Shown here piece after piece: positions 31,901 to 41,357 of a stretch of DNA of 64,000 nt. Below the pieces are notes generated by a model. It had not been told where the DNA came from and did no database searches. It saw nothing but the letters and a program-made list of their open reading frames with translations. The translations under genes were made by a program, and so were the position numbers. The stretch lies in the NCBI RefSeq assembly GCF_042651785.1, contig NZ_JBHSEC010000014.1, positions 179,329-243,328 of the forward strand, written 5' to 3'. How positions within the stretch are numbered: the first letter of the stretch is position 1; each line of letters begins with the position of its first letter. Source of the DNA: Chungangia koreensis. Its GTDB lineage: Bacteria; Bacillota; Bacilli; Bacillales_A; Planococcaceae.

Positions 31901-32848
31901 ATGCTGAGTAAGTTATTAACACAAGTGGGTCTGTGGGCGGTTGCTTATTGTGTATTAATCACCATCTTTTTAATGCCTACCTCGGTAAATTATCAACCAT
32001 CCGAAGTGCGGGGGCATTTTGCAGGTGCCACATATGACTATTCTTTTGAAGAGCATTGGGAGCTAATGAAAAGTTTTGGAGCTTATCTTATAGAAAATAA
32101 GGGCTTTGGTTATGAGGAGAATGGGGATTCTATTTTAGGATTCATGCTGGAGAAGATAGGTAGGAGTGTTTTGCTCATTATTCCTGCAATCTTCATTTCG
32201 TTCTTTTTCGGGATTATGAAAGGAATCTTTGACTATCGAACACGCAACTCTCTTGGTAAACTGCCGGGGAAAAGTATGACGTGGCTTTCCTTATCTGTAC
32301 CGGATATGTTTTTTGTCCTTCTGATCCAATTGACGCTGCTTTTTGTGGTATATAAAGGCTGGCTGTTTCATATTGATCTGTTTGGAAGTGATAAATTGGA
32401 GAATGTTTTATTATGTATTCTATTCTTATCCATATATCCAACTGCCTACATCGCGAACATCACGTTCCAATCATTACGGGATGAAGAGGGGTTAGATTAT
32501 ATTCGGACAGCCAAATCGAAGGGACTCAATGATTTTCATGTATTTTATAAACATATGCTGAAAAATGGCTTCCTCAAAATTTTAGCCCATGCCAATTCTA
32601 TGGTTCTCTATCTGTTATCCAATCTCTTTATCATTGAGTTTTTTATGGAGTACCGAGGGGCAGCGTACTATTTTAAAGGAGCATTAGGACAGCCGAATGT
32701 TTTCATGGTCGGGCAGAATGTCTCCTCCATTGATATAGTCTACGCAGCCGGATATGCATTTTTCTTCACTGTAGTGATATTGATTTCGAATGTGATTGCG
32801 GAGATTGCTAAGAACTTCGTGTCTCCCATGAATGGCGGTGAGGCATGA
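31901..32848 (+). CDS. ABC transporter permease, OppB-like
   Basis: A 315-residue permease with six helices of the oligopeptide/nickel group. The cytoplasmic EAA-type loop that docks the ATPase reads EEGLDYIRTAKSKGL at about residues 195-210. ATG follows AAGGGGG. The next permease overlaps it by four bases. No ATP-binding or solute-binding subunit lies in the window, so partners must be encoded elsewhere if it works. Confidence 0.85.
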   Translation: MLSKLLTQVGLWAVAYCVLITIFLMPTSVNYQPSEVRGHFAGATYDYSFEEHWELMKSFGAYLIENKGFGYEENGDSILGFMLEKIGRSVLLIIPAIFISFFFGIMKGIFDYRTRNSLGKLPGKSMTWLSLSVPDMFFVLLIQLTLLFVVYKGWLFHIDLFGSDKLENVLLCILFLSIYPTAYIANITFQSLRDEEGLDYIRTAKSKGLNDFHVFYKHMLKNGFLKILAHANSMVLYLLSNLFIIEFFMEYRGAAYYFKGALGQPNVFMVGQNVSSIDIVYAAGYAFFFTVVILISNVIAEIAKNFVSPMNGGEA

Positions 32849-33744
32849 TGAACCGCTCACTTTGGATTGGCGGCCTCATGACCCTTGTTACTGTCATTGT
32901 CTTTGTGTTTGGGCCGCATTTACCACTCATTGATGAAAGTCTTGAGAGGACACTTGTTATAAGAGACGAAGCAGGCAAATTATTAGTCCCACCGATTGAA
33001 CCCTCAAAAGATTTTCCGTTAGGAACAGATAAACATGGGCGGGATCTCCTGTCTCGCTTAATCATTGGGGCAAGAGAAACATTAATATTAGTGGCAATGA
33101 TCGCAGGAATCCGGCTTGCTTTCGGATTGGTGCTATCAATATTATCTTTTTACTTTAAACCCGCTAAAGTTGTGATGGATTTATGGAATCGACTCTTTTC
33201 TTTTATGCCGTCTATCTTCTTTATCATCGTTTTATTAAACATACCGTTCATCATGTTTTCATCGAATCGCGATATTTTGGCCATTCTTACGATTGCATTG
33301 GCGGAAGGGGGACGTGTAGCTTCCGTCTTTTATGCGATGATGACAGAAATACAAAAGAAAACATTTATGGAAGCGGCGATTGCAGCAGGCGGTTCCAGGT
33401 GGAATTTATTCAGGAGGCATTATTGGCCAATAATGAAAGGGCATGTCTTAGTACAGTCGCTAACGGAAGCCGCACGAACCATGTTTTTAATTGCGCAGCT
33501 GGCGTTCTTGCAGATCTTCATAAACCAGGTTTTCATGTCGCAAGAAGCAAGAGGTACATATTTATCAATTGACCAATCCCATTCATGGATGTCATTCTTC
33601 CACGAGGCACGCTTGGACGTATATATAGCTCCATGGATTCCAGTTTCGGGTTTTTTAGCGATCACCTTTGTCATGGTGGGACTCTATCTTCTGGCTGATG
33701 GACTTCAACGAAGAAACTTGATGAAACAGAGAAGGATGGTATAG
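32845..33744 (+). CDS. ABC transporter permease, OppC-like
   Basis: A 299-residue permease, partner of the upstream OppB-like subunit. It keeps the OppC N-terminal pattern FPLGTDKHGRDLLSRLI and the EAA loop EAAIAAGGSRWNLFRRHYWP cut at its conserved glycine. ATG 32845 overlaps the upstream stop. Together they form the membrane pore of a peptide or metal importer; ATPases are missing here. Confidence 0.85.
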   Translation: MMNRSLWIGGLMTLVTVIVFVFGPHLPLIDESLERTLVIRDEAGKLLVPPIEPSKDFPLGTDKHGRDLLSRLIIGARETLILVAMIAGIRLAFGLVLSILSFYFKPAKVVMDLWNRLFSFMPSIFFIIVLLNIPFIMFSSNRDILAILTIALAEGGRVASVFYAMMTEIQKKTFMEAAIAAGGSRWNLFRRHYWPIMKGHVLVQSLTEAARTMFLIAQLAFLQIFINQVFMSQEARGTYLSIDQSHSWMSFFHEARLDVYIAPWIPVSGFLAITFVMVGLYLLADGLQRRNLMKQRRMV

Positions 33745-33758
33745 CCGTTCAAAAAGAG

Positions 33759-33790
33759 AGGGGAGGAATCCAAAAGATTCCTCCCCCTTC
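33759..33790. terminator. Bidirectional terminator
   Basis: GGGGAGGAATC pairs with GATTCCTCCCC between the permease operon and convergent cls. Confidence 0.8.
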
Positions 33791-33796
33791 CGATTT

Positions 33797-35248
33797 TTAT
33801 AAAATGGGTGATAACAAGCGTGAAACGGATTCTTTTAATCGAATCATGGAAGATCTCTCCTGATAAGATTCCCAAGTCAGTTCGGTAGATAATTGCATAT
33901 CTTGCTCGAACAGCTCAGCAAGCCTTCGGGAAGTTTCTTTATCATAGATAAATGCGTTCACTTCAAAATTCAGTTTAAAACTTCGCACATCAATATTCGC
34001 CGTTCCTACGGTTGAAACTTCATCATCTACTACAATTGTCTTCGCATGTAGGAATCCATTTTCGTAAATATATACTTTAGCTCCTGCCTTTAATAACGAA
34101 CCGACATTCGAATACGTTGCCCAGTAAACAAATAGATGGTCCGGTTTATTCGGTATCATAATCCGGACATCGATCCCTGACAAGCAAGCAATTCTTAAAG
34201 CATCTAAAAAGCTGATGTCTGGTATGAAGTACGGCGTCTGGATATAAATGTACTTAGTGGCCAAGTTGATCATTTTCAAATAGCCGTCTTTAATCTGTTC
34301 CCATTCAGCATCCGGCCCACTTGATACAATCTGCATGCCGACAGTTCCTTTTCGTGGAATGGCGGGGAAGTAGCGTTCCGAATACTCAATGTCATGGTTG
34401 GCGGAAGCTTGGTTCCAATCCAGGATAAACCGAGTCTGGAGCGGATGAAGGGAACTACCCTCTAAGCGTAAATGTGTATCTCTCCAGTAACCGAATCGTT
34501 TATTAAGTCCTAAATACTCATTCCCGACATTAAATCCGCCGATATATCCAATCCGTCCATCTACTATAACGATTTTACGGTGGTTCCGATAATTTAATCG
34601 GGGATTGATCAATGGCAAAATGGAAGGGAAGAAGGCTTCAACTTCTCCACCGTATGCAATCAGTTCTTTAAAATGCCTTTTTCTCAGCCATCTTGAACCC
34701 ATATCATCATAAAGGATTCGAACTTTGACACCTTGTTTTGCTTTTCTTAGTAATGTGTTATAAATACGTTTACCAATTTCGTCCAGGCGGAAAATATAGT
34801 ATTGAATATGAATATGGTCTTTTGCCGAATCTAAGTCATGTAGAAGAGATTCGAACTTATCGAAACCATCGTTAAAAATGCGGACATCGTTGTCTTGGGT
34901 CAATACCGCATGATTGTTCCGTAAGTGAAGATAAATCATTGCATTGTAGGAAGTCGTATCTTTCATCAGGAATTCAAATGAATTGTCCTCTATGGCTTCC
35001 ATTTGGTAGTGAATAAGTTTTTCAATACCGATCCTGCTTCGTCCTTCCCAGCGGAAAAGATGCTTCCGCCTTAAAGGGCGCCCAAGTAAAAGGTAAAGGA
35101 AGAACCCTGCAACCGGCAGGAAGAACAGGACCAAAAGCCATGCCCATGTCGATGTAGCATCTCTGCGCTCAAGGAATATTAAGGCAATGGCAAGGAATAT
35201 ATTAATGATAAGAGTCGCAGCAATAAAGATGGTAATTATTTGGCTCAT
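33797..35248 (-). CDS. cls: Cardiolipin synthase
   Basis: Joins two phosphatidylglycerols into cardiolipin and glycerol at the membrane. The 483-residue protein has two N-terminal helices (about 1-55) and two phospholipase-D motifs: HRKIVIVDGRIGYIGGFN and HAKTIVVDDEVSTVGTANID. Length and order are normal for Bacillales ClsA. The start is ATG 35248. Confidence 0.95.
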   Translation of the reverse strand: MSQIITIFIAATLIINIFLAIALIFLERRDATSTWAWLLVLFFLPVAGFFLYLLLGRPLRRKHLFRWEGRSRIGIEKLIHYQMEAIEDNSFEFLMKDTTSYNAMIYLHLRNNHAVLTQDNDVRIFNDGFDKFESLLHDLDSAKDHIHIQYYIFRLDEIGKRIYNTLLRKAKQGVKVRILYDDMGSRWLRKRHFKELIAYGGEVEAFFPSILPLINPRLNYRNHRKIVIVDGRIGYIGGFNVGNEYLGLNKRFGYWRDTHLRLEGSSLHPLQTRFILDWNQASANHDIEYSERYFPAIPRKGTVGMQIVSSGPDAEWEQIKDGYLKMINLATKYIYIQTPYFIPDISFLDALRIACLSGIDVRIMIPNKPDHLFVYWATYSNVGSLLKAGAKVYIYENGFLHAKTIVVDDEVSTVGTANIDVRSFKLNFEVNAFIYDKETSRRLAELFEQDMQLSTELTWESYQERSSMIRLKESVSRLLSPIL

Positions 35249-35349
35249 TTTATATCCCCCATCAACCGGTCATTCTAACAATAAGTATAGCAGGTAAGCT
35301 GAAAAAAATCGTAGGAGGACGCCGAAAGAACATTTCCGAGAAAACCTAC

Positions 35350-35378
35350 TTGACTAATAGGTATTAAAGTCTTAAAGT
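35350..35378 (+). promoter_or_regulatory. Promoter of tcyP
   Basis: TTGACT, a 17-base spacer and TAAAGT. The spacer holds AATAGGTATT, which may be a CymR-type sulfur-regulator site; that is weak inference. Confidence 0.5.
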
Positions 35379-35415
35379 ATGAAAGTCATTTACTTTTCGT
35401 AAGGAGGTTTAAAGT

Positions 35416-36804
35416 TTGGAAACTTTATATATTGTTTTAAACGTTGCTGTCTTAGTTGCACTCATTGGATTGTTAGTTTATATGCAACGAAAACACGTCT
35501 CATTTTCCAAGCGGGTTTTCACGGCGCTTGGATTAGGAATTGTACTCGGTCTTGTACTCCATCTCATTTACGGTGCAACCTCAGAGGTGCTCGCTGATTC
35601 GGTAGCTTGGTATAACATTATCGGTACTGGTTACGTGAAATTCCTTCAAATGATTGTTGTACCTTTAGTATTTATCTCTATTTTAGGTGCATTTACACGA
35701 ATTCAATTAGGAAGTAATTTAGGTAAGATCGCTGGCTTGATCTTATCCATCCTAATTGGAACAACTGCTATTGCAGCGGTTGTAGGAATTGCCTCAGCAG
35801 TGGGCTTCCAACTTGATGCATCGGAATTAGTGCAAGGAGAAGCGGAGACAGCTCGTGCCGAGAACCTTGTGCAAAGAGCCGCTGAAGTGGAAGGAAAGAC
35901 ACTTCCGCAACAAATCATTGAATTCATTCCAGCAAATCCGTTCCTTGACTTTACAGGAGCACGCCCAACTTCTACTATCGGTGTTGTCATTTTTGCAGCG
36001 TTCTTAGGTTTTGCGTATTTGGGAATCTCCCGTAAGGATCCTGAAAATGCAGCTACAGTAAAAAAGGCAGTAGATGCCCTTTATGCGTTAGTTATGCGTG
36101 TCGTAACACTCGTTCTTCGCCTGACTCCATATGGTATTTTAGCGATCATGGCAAGAACGGTCGCAACTTCCGATTTCGGTGCGATTTACAATTTAGGTAA
36201 ATTCGTCATTGCATCTTATGTGGCATTAGGTACAATGTTCATCATTCACTTAATCATCGTTTCCCTTTCAGGGTTAAATCCAATCACGTACTTGAAAAAA
36301 GTTGCTGATGCTTTACTCTTCGCATTTACTTCCCGTTCAAGTGCCGGTACATTGCCATTGACGATCAACGCACAAGCGAACCGTCTTGGTGTATCTGAAG
36401 GAATTGCGAACTTCTCTGGTTCCTTCGGTTTGACCATTGGACAGAATGGATGTGCCGGAATTTACCCGGCAATGCTTGCAGTCATGATTGCCCCTTCTAT
36501 GGGTATTCCTCTTGACTTGCCGTTCATTTTGACATTGATCGCTGTCGTGGCAGTTAGTTCATTCGGTGTGGCAGGTGTCGGCGGTGGTGCAACATTCGCT
36601 GCAATCCTTGTCCTTTCAGCGATGGATCTGCCAATTGCATTAGCAGGTCTTTTGATCTCAGTTGAACCGTTGATTGACATGGGTCGTACTGCGTTAAATG
36701 TAAACGGGTCGATTACTGCTGGTGTCGCAACAGCTCGTATTACAGGTCAGTTGGATAAAGATATGTATAACGAACCGATGGAAAAACAAACTGCTGAAGT
36801 TTAA
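35416..36804 (+). CDS. tcyP: L-cystine symporter TcyP
   Basis: A 462-residue sodium/dicarboxylate-family (DAACS) symporter that imports cystine. It has the family's hydrophobic pattern, the serine-rich hairpin in FTSRSSAGTLPLT and the glycine-rich GVAGVGGGATFAA region. Length and the N-terminus (YIVLNVAVLVALIGLLVYMQ) match TcyP. TTG 35416 is used, ten bases after AAGGAGG. A promoter lies upstream and a shared terminator downstream. Confidence 0.92.
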   Translation: METLYIVLNVAVLVALIGLLVYMQRKHVSFSKRVFTALGLGIVLGLVLHLIYGATSEVLADSVAWYNIIGTGYVKFLQMIVVPLVFISILGAFTRIQLGSNLGKIAGLILSILIGTTAIAAVVGIASAVGFQLDASELVQGEAETARAENLVQRAAEVEGKTLPQQIIEFIPANPFLDFTGARPTSTIGVVIFAAFLGFAYLGISRKDPENAATVKKAVDALYALVMRVVTLVLRLTPYGILAIMARTVATSDFGAIYNLGKFVIASYVALGTMFIIHLIIVSLSGLNPITYLKKVADALLFAFTSRSSAGTLPLTINAQANRLGVSEGIANFSGSFGLTIGQNGCAGIYPAMLAVMIAPSMGIPLDLPFILTLIAVVAVSSFGVAGVGGGATFAAILVLSAMDLPIALAGLLISVEPLIDMGRTALNVNGSITAGVATARITGQLDKDMYNEPMEKQTAEV

Positions 36805-36814
36805 TGAAAATAAT

Positions 36815-36856
36815 AAAAAAGGAAAAGCCGCATAATGCAGGCTTTTCCTTTTTTTA
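36815..36856. terminator. Bidirectional terminator
   Basis: AAAAAGGAAAAGCC pairs with GGCTTTTCCTTTTT between tcyP and the convergent regulator gene. Confidence 0.88.
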
Positions 36857-38086
36857 TTTAATCTGATCTTTAATGTATCCATAAGTATCATTTATAAAGT
36901 CTTTGTATGGCGAGTGCGGCATAGTTGATACATTGTCTACTGCTAACTTTGCAAATTTTAAAGCTTCTTCATCATGTCCCAAATTCAAAAAACATAATGC
37001 TTTATAAGAATCTGTCGTATAAAGCATGGATAAGTCATATGGGTGATGGATATAATCTGGTATTTTATAATCCTCAAGCCATTTTAATGCCTGTTCGTAT
37101 TGGCCCATTCCGTACAGTGATTTTCCCATTTCTGGATAGAAGAACGAAATATCTTTACCAGGTTCTTTGAAATAGTGATCTATAAATGACAAGGCGGCTT
37201 CATAATCCTTGGCATACGTATTATAATAGTGGGCTTTCATTAAGTCGACAAATGCTTCAGTCATTTTATGGTCGGCGAATGCAGCGTATTGGGCTAATTT
37301 CTTCAGATAATATTCCATGTTGGCATTATGTCCTGCCATCATCGCTTCAAAAGCCGCTAACCTATACAAATCATCAGTCCGATAGAAAATCCTGTGCTCT
37401 TTCGAATATTTAATCGCTTCATTCATGACTTCAACTGCCTTTTCAGTTTCCCCTACAGCAAAACATAAAATTGATTCGTAGTAATTATAATCGAGCCGAG
37501 TCATGGCATCTAAGACCCCATTTTGATGTTCCAACCTTTGACGTTCGGTTTGAATAATTCTTAATGCATCCGCATATTGATGTTCAGTAAACTTTGTCAT
37601 GGCATAAAAAGTAATCATTTTGGCACGCTGATTTATAAGATTCAGCTTTTCGTACCGATTGATTGATTCATCATAATACTTACGCCAATTGTTGTTTTTC
37701 TTATGAAATAGACAACGACTATATAGCTCCAGAAGTCTCGCCGATTCGTATGAGAGAGGTATCTTATCTGCATAAGGTTTGACCAATTCAATAATCTGGT
37801 CATATTCGTCCTTCAAGTTTTCAAACTCCACTTTAAACTGTTCTTCCACCTGTTCAAGCAGCTCTCTTAAATCAGAAGTGCTAAATTCCGATAATAGGTC
37901 TATTGTTTCTACATCCAACTGTCTTGCAATATAATTCAAGCTCTCCATAGAAGGGTTGGCTTTGCCGTTTTCAATAAGGCTAAGCATACCTTTTGTTAAT
38001 TGATCTCCGGCAAGTCCCTCTAACGTAAGATTTTTTTGTTTTCGCAACTTACGAATTCGTTCACCTAAGTTTTCGATCGTGCACAC
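36854..38086 (-). CDS. XRE-family regulator with TPR domain
   Basis: A 410-residue protein. Residues 5-65 are an XRE helix-turn-helix (LGERIRKLRKQKNLTLEGLA, LSLIENGKANPS). The remainder is a helical TPR-like array (YADALRIIQTERQ, YEAALSFIDHYF, GQYEQALKWLEDY), as in peptide-sensing RRNPP-type regulators. It may bind a signalling peptide, but no pro-peptide gene is seen. The start GTG 38086 sits close to AAAAGG. It shares two palindromic sites with the divergent MFS gene. Confidence 0.85.
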   Translation of the reverse strand: MCTIENLGERIRKLRKQKNLTLEGLAGDQLTKGMLSLIENGKANPSMESLNYIARQLDVETIDLLSEFSTSDLRELLEQVEEQFKVEFENLKDEYDQIIELVKPYADKIPLSYESARLLELYSRCLFHKKNNNWRKYYDESINRYEKLNLINQRAKMITFYAMTKFTEHQYADALRIIQTERQRLEHQNGVLDAMTRLDYNYYESILCFAVGETEKAVEVMNEAIKYSKEHRIFYRTDDLYRLAAFEAMMAGHNANMEYYLKKLAQYAAFADHKMTEAFVDLMKAHYYNTYAKDYEAALSFIDHYFKEPGKDISFFYPEMGKSLYGMGQYEQALKWLEDYKIPDYIHHPYDLSMLYTTDSYKALCFLNLGHDEEALKFAKLAVDNVSTMPHSPYKDFINDTYGYIKDQIK

Positions 38087-38104
38087 AACCTTTTTTATAC
38101 TTTT

Positions 38105-38121
38105 GTTTAATTATATTAAAC
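38105..38121. promoter_or_regulatory. Palindromic operator 1 of the XRE/MFS pair
   Basis: A 17-base near-perfect palindrome GTTTAATTATATTAAAC. On the minus strand it contains TATAAT, the -10 of the regulator gene, with TTGCTT 17 bases upstream. Confidence 0.75.
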
Positions 38122-38150
38122 TTTATTGTTGAAAGCAAAAAGAATGTATG

Positions 38151-38167
38151 GTTTAATTAAATTAAAC
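38151..38167. promoter_or_regulatory. Palindromic operator 2 of the XRE/MFS pair
   Basis: GTTTAATTAAATTAAAC, the same palindrome as operator 1 with one base changed, centred 46 bp away. It overlaps TTTAAT, the -10 of the MFS gene, with TTGAAA 17 bases upstream. Confidence 0.75.
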
Positions 38168-38191
38168 TTTTAAACATTAAGGGGAATTAAA

Positions 38192-39496
38192 ATGTCTGAA
38201 GAACAAAAATTAAAACGGGCAACCTATCATCTCTGGACGTTTACAATCAGTAAATTACTGTCGACATTTGGGGCGAGTGTCTTTGCATTCGGAGCAGGGC
38301 TTTTCGTGCTCGAGATGACTGGCTCAGCTGCAAATTTTGCCATCACAATGGTATGTAGTATCTTGCCGCGTATGCTGCTTGCACCGATTGCCGGATATAT
38401 AGCCGATAATTATCCCAAAAAACCGATCATTATCATCGCGCAAATTGGAAGTGTCTTAGCAGTTAGTACGTTACTTGCCTATAGTCTCATTTTTGACATT
38501 ACTGTTTTAAGCATTTATGTTGTCACGGCTGTTTTATCGATTACATCTCTTTTTTCGGGGGTCACGTTTTCATCTTCTATTGCAACACTCGTGGGTCCTG
38601 ACAGGATTCAGAAAGCAATGTCATTCAACCAATCGTCCATTGCCATTGCCACTATTGGGGGGCCAGCTGTCGGTGGGATGCTATACGGTTGGACGACAAT
38701 GACTGTCTTTCTTTTGTTCCAGATTGTCGGATATGCAATTGCAGTCATTCTGGAATCGACGATGAACTTCAGACTTTATTCGAAACGGGAACAAAACGTT
38801 CAATCGGAGCAAAAGAAGGAGTCCGTCATCGAAGGCATTAAAAGTGGCATCTCTTATTTGAAAACACAGAAGATCATTTCACTCATTGTTTGGGTATCTC
38901 TTTGGATTAATTTCTTCTTTGCAGCACTAAATGTAGGAATGCCGTACGTTTTACGTGAACAGTTGTTTATGAAGTCTACCCACTTTGGCTACGTTGAAGC
39001 CATTCTATCTGTGGGAATGCTACTCGGTTCCCTTTATTTTGCCGCCAGAGCAGAAGTGAAATATCCTTTGCAATTCAGTAAGCGGGGAGTGCTGGTTCTA
39101 ATTGCGCTTTTGGCACTTTTCCCGATTCCCTCAGTGATTGAACTGCCTTACTACGGAAACTTTGTCTATTATCTGGCGTTAATGTTTTCGTTCGGTGTAA
39201 CACTGATGCTCATTAACACACCGATCGGGGTTGTCATGCAGAAGGAAATTGAAGAGGAATATAAGGGGCGAGTTTTCGGTCTTTTAGAAACAATGGCTCA
39301 AGCAATGATGCCATTAGGCGCTATCATCTTTGGTCTTCTATTTGATGTAGTAGCTGCGGAATGGGTCATTTGGGGAGCATGCCTGTTCCTAATCGCAATT
39401 GTCCTATACTTGATGCGTCCATCGATCATCGTCCAGGCGCATCCTGAGCTTGATAAGAAAGAATCTTTAAAGCACGAAGCAAAAACTGCAGTATGA
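38192..39496 (+). CDS. MFS efflux transporter (MFS_3, macrolide-pump-like)
   Basis: A 434-residue transporter with 12 helices, of the group that includes Mef macrolide pumps and enterobactin exporters. Marks are KLLSTFGASVFAFGAGLFVL at the start and GYIADNYPKKPIII in the first cytoplasmic loop. It probably exports a drug or metabolite. ATG follows AAGGGGAA. The divergent TPR regulator and shared operators imply direct control. Confidence 0.85.
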   Translation: MSEEQKLKRATYHLWTFTISKLLSTFGASVFAFGAGLFVLEMTGSAANFAITMVCSILPRMLLAPIAGYIADNYPKKPIIIIAQIGSVLAVSTLLAYSLIFDITVLSIYVVTAVLSITSLFSGVTFSSSIATLVGPDRIQKAMSFNQSSIAIATIGGPAVGGMLYGWTTMTVFLLFQIVGYAIAVILESTMNFRLYSKREQNVQSEQKKESVIEGIKSGISYLKTQKIISLIVWVSLWINFFFAALNVGMPYVLREQLFMKSTHFGYVEAILSVGMLLGSLYFAARAEVKYPLQFSKRGVLVLIALLALFPIPSVIELPYYGNFVYYLALMFSFGVTLMLINTPIGVVMQKEIEEEYKGRVFGLLETMAQAMMPLGAIIFGLLFDVVAAEWVIWGACLFLIAIVLYLMRPSIIVQAHPELDKKESLKHEAKTAV

Positions 39497-39501
39497 ATAT
39501 A

Positions 39502-39532
39502 AACCGGTCTCCTTAATTAGGGACCGGTTTCG
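39502..39532. terminator. Bidirectional terminator
   Basis: AAACCGGTC pairs with GACCGGTTT between the two convergent MFS genes. Confidence 0.8.
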
Positions 39533-40670
39533 CATTGTTTCGGAAAATGAAAATGAGCAAGATGGTTAACAAGGAAAGAGTGGCGGAGATGAAATACACA
39601 TTTCCAGAAATACCCGTTAAGATCCAGGTGAATAAAAGAGGTCCGGCAATGCGTCCTAAGTTATCCATCGAATAGGACATGCCGGAAGCGGTCCCGTAAC
39701 GTCCACCGGATTCCTTAGTTGTCAAAGACACTAAAACCGTCCTCGCTAAAGCATTCCCGGCTGTGAATACACTAAGAGACACTCCTGCCCAGAAAAGGCT
39801 CCCCGTAAAAGGAAACATTAGTAAACCTAAAGCAGTCAAAACTTGTCCGCCAATTATCCATTTCGTCTCGCTGCCGTGTTTTACTCTTCGAACTACCCCA
39901 CCTTGAATGGCGGCATCGACCAATCCGCTTGCTATGAAAAGATAGCCGATTTGAAGTGGTGTGATTTCAATATTCTTCACTTGGAAAAGCTGGAAAGTTG
40001 CTTCTACACCGGCAAGCAGGAAAGTTACCATGAACGAAGTGAGGAATAGATAACGGACTCGATACTTCCATAGATCCATCCCGCCTTTTGGCACAATAGT
40101 TCGTTTCTTTCCTTCATTTCGATTAACGGGTTCTTTTAGCACGAGGGCTGCGTATATCATCAGCAGGAATGTCAAGATGGCAGAAGCGGTGAAAGGTAGT
40201 GTCAAGCTGATATGCCCAAGCACTCCACCAATCGCCGGGCCGAATATGAAACCGAGACCAAGTGACATACCGATCAGTCCCATATACTTATTGCGTTCTT
40301 CATTACTCGTCATGTCTGCTACAAAGCCATTAACGGAAGTGTATAAGGCGCCTGAAAAAACCCCACCAACCATACGTGAAACATACATCATCGTTAATGA
40401 ATCGATCCACACGGAAAAGATCAGGAAGCTTAAGCTAAATCCGAATAGGCCGATCATGATCAGTGGTTTCCTGCCAATCCGATCTGAAAGTGAGCCCCAT
40501 AACGGCGCAATGAAGAATGAAGATAGGGCATAAACGGTCAATAATCCCCCCACATGTATTTCATTTAACTGCTGTTCGATAATCACTTCCGGCAAAATAG
40601 GAATAATAATGCCGAAACCTAAATAGACAAGGAATTGGATTGACATTAATAAGAGAATTGCTTTTTTCAT
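39513..40670 (-). CDS. MFS multidrug efflux transporter (NorA/Bmr-like)
   Basis: A 385-residue 12-helix drug:proton antiporter type. The start MKKAILLLMSIQFLVYLGFG and IIIPILPEV align with NorA-class pumps; the motif A loop is GSLSDRIGRKPLIM. The substrate is unknown. ATG 40670 is preferred by alignment; ATG 40691 in frame is also open and neither has a strong site. A 12-codon frame upstream overlaps this start as ATGA. Confidence 0.85.
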   Translation of the reverse strand: MKKAILLLMSIQFLVYLGFGIIIPILPEVIIEQQLNEIHVGGLLTVYALSSFFIAPLWGSLSDRIGRKPLIMIGLFGFSLSFLIFSVWIDSLTMMYVSRMVGGVFSGALYTSVNGFVADMTSNEERNKYMGLIGMSLGLGFIFGPAIGGVLGHISLTLPFTASAILTFLLMIYAALVLKEPVNRNEGKKRTIVPKGGMDLWKYRVRYLFLTSFMVTFLLAGVEATFQLFQVKNIEITPLQIGYLFIASGLVDAAIQGGVVRRVKHGSETKWIIGGQVLTALGLLMFPFTGSLFWAGVSLSVFTAGNALARTVLVSLTTKESGGRYGTASGMSYSMDNLGRIAGPLLFTWILTGISGNVYFISATLSLLTILLIFIFRNNAKPVPN

Positions 40671-40738
40671 GGTGAACACAACTTTCTGCATAAAGGTAAT
40701 TCCATTTTACCTGATATACAGAATAGAGGACAAAAGAA

Positions 40739-40759
40739 AACGCGCACTTAGGCGCGTTA
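40739..40759 (-). terminator. Rho-independent terminator of the CBS gene
   Basis: AACGCGC pairs with GCGCGTT; on the minus strand TTTTCTTTTG follows. Confidence 0.8.
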
Positions 40760-41164
40760 CAGGGAATTCCCTTCAATTGCTTGACGGATTGGAGACCTGG
40801 AGCCGATTGGCTCGGGGACTGAAAGTTCGGACAGAGTGAGGTAGCCTGCAAGTTGGCCATTTTCTATAACGGGGAGTCTTCTGATTTTATAAGTCGCCAT
40901 TAGAGCGGCAGCTTCTACTGCTGAAGATTCAGGGGTTATCGTAATAACCTCTTTCGTCATGAAATCTTCGACAATCGATTGCGAAGTTAAATCAGTCCGG
41001 GTGGAAAGGTCACGGTCGGTGATGATTCCAATGACTCGCTGGTCCTTGTCAATAACAGGCATACTACCGATATCCAACGTCCTCATATTTTGGACTATTT
41101 CTTGAGCGAAATCGGTAGGAGAGCAAGTTACGACATCGCGGCTCATAAGATTTTTCACAAACAA
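40757..41164 (-). CDS. Two-CBS-domain protein
   Basis: A 135-residue protein of two CBS motifs (VKNLMSRDVVTCSPTD, VIGIITDRDL; FMTKEVITITPES, YLTLSELS). A CBS pair usually binds adenosine nucleotides and senses energy state; stand-alone forms resemble B. subtilis YhcV. The partner is unknown. TTG 41164 lies seven bases after GGGAGGA. Confidence 0.87.
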   Translation of the reverse strand: MFVKNLMSRDVVTCSPTDFAQEIVQNMRTLDIGSMPVIDKDQRVIGIITDRDLSTRTDLTSQSIVEDFMTKEVITITPESSAVEAAALMATYKIRRLPVIENGQLAGYLTLSELSVPEPIGSRSPIRQAIEGNSL

Positions 41165-41235
41165 TTGAAATTCCTCCCTTCATGTCGTTTAGTATGTTTA
41201 CAAAAAGGATATGATATGTAACAGAATTGAAAGAT

Positions 41236-41264
41236 TTGATGGAAACAAAAAGTGGTAGTATAAA
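41236..41264 (+). promoter_or_regulatory. Promoter of the 45-codon gene
   Basis: TTGATG, a 17-base spacer and TATAAA, about 95 bases before the small gene. The leader between holds a 16-codon frame at 41272 without a ribosome site. Confidence 0.55.
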
Positions 41265-41357
41265 CGTACAGATGAAAAAAATCAAATCTTTAGGTTCGGA
41301 GAAACTCTGGAGGCTTACATAGCGTCTATTATTATAAGAAAGGTTGAGGTGGCACGA

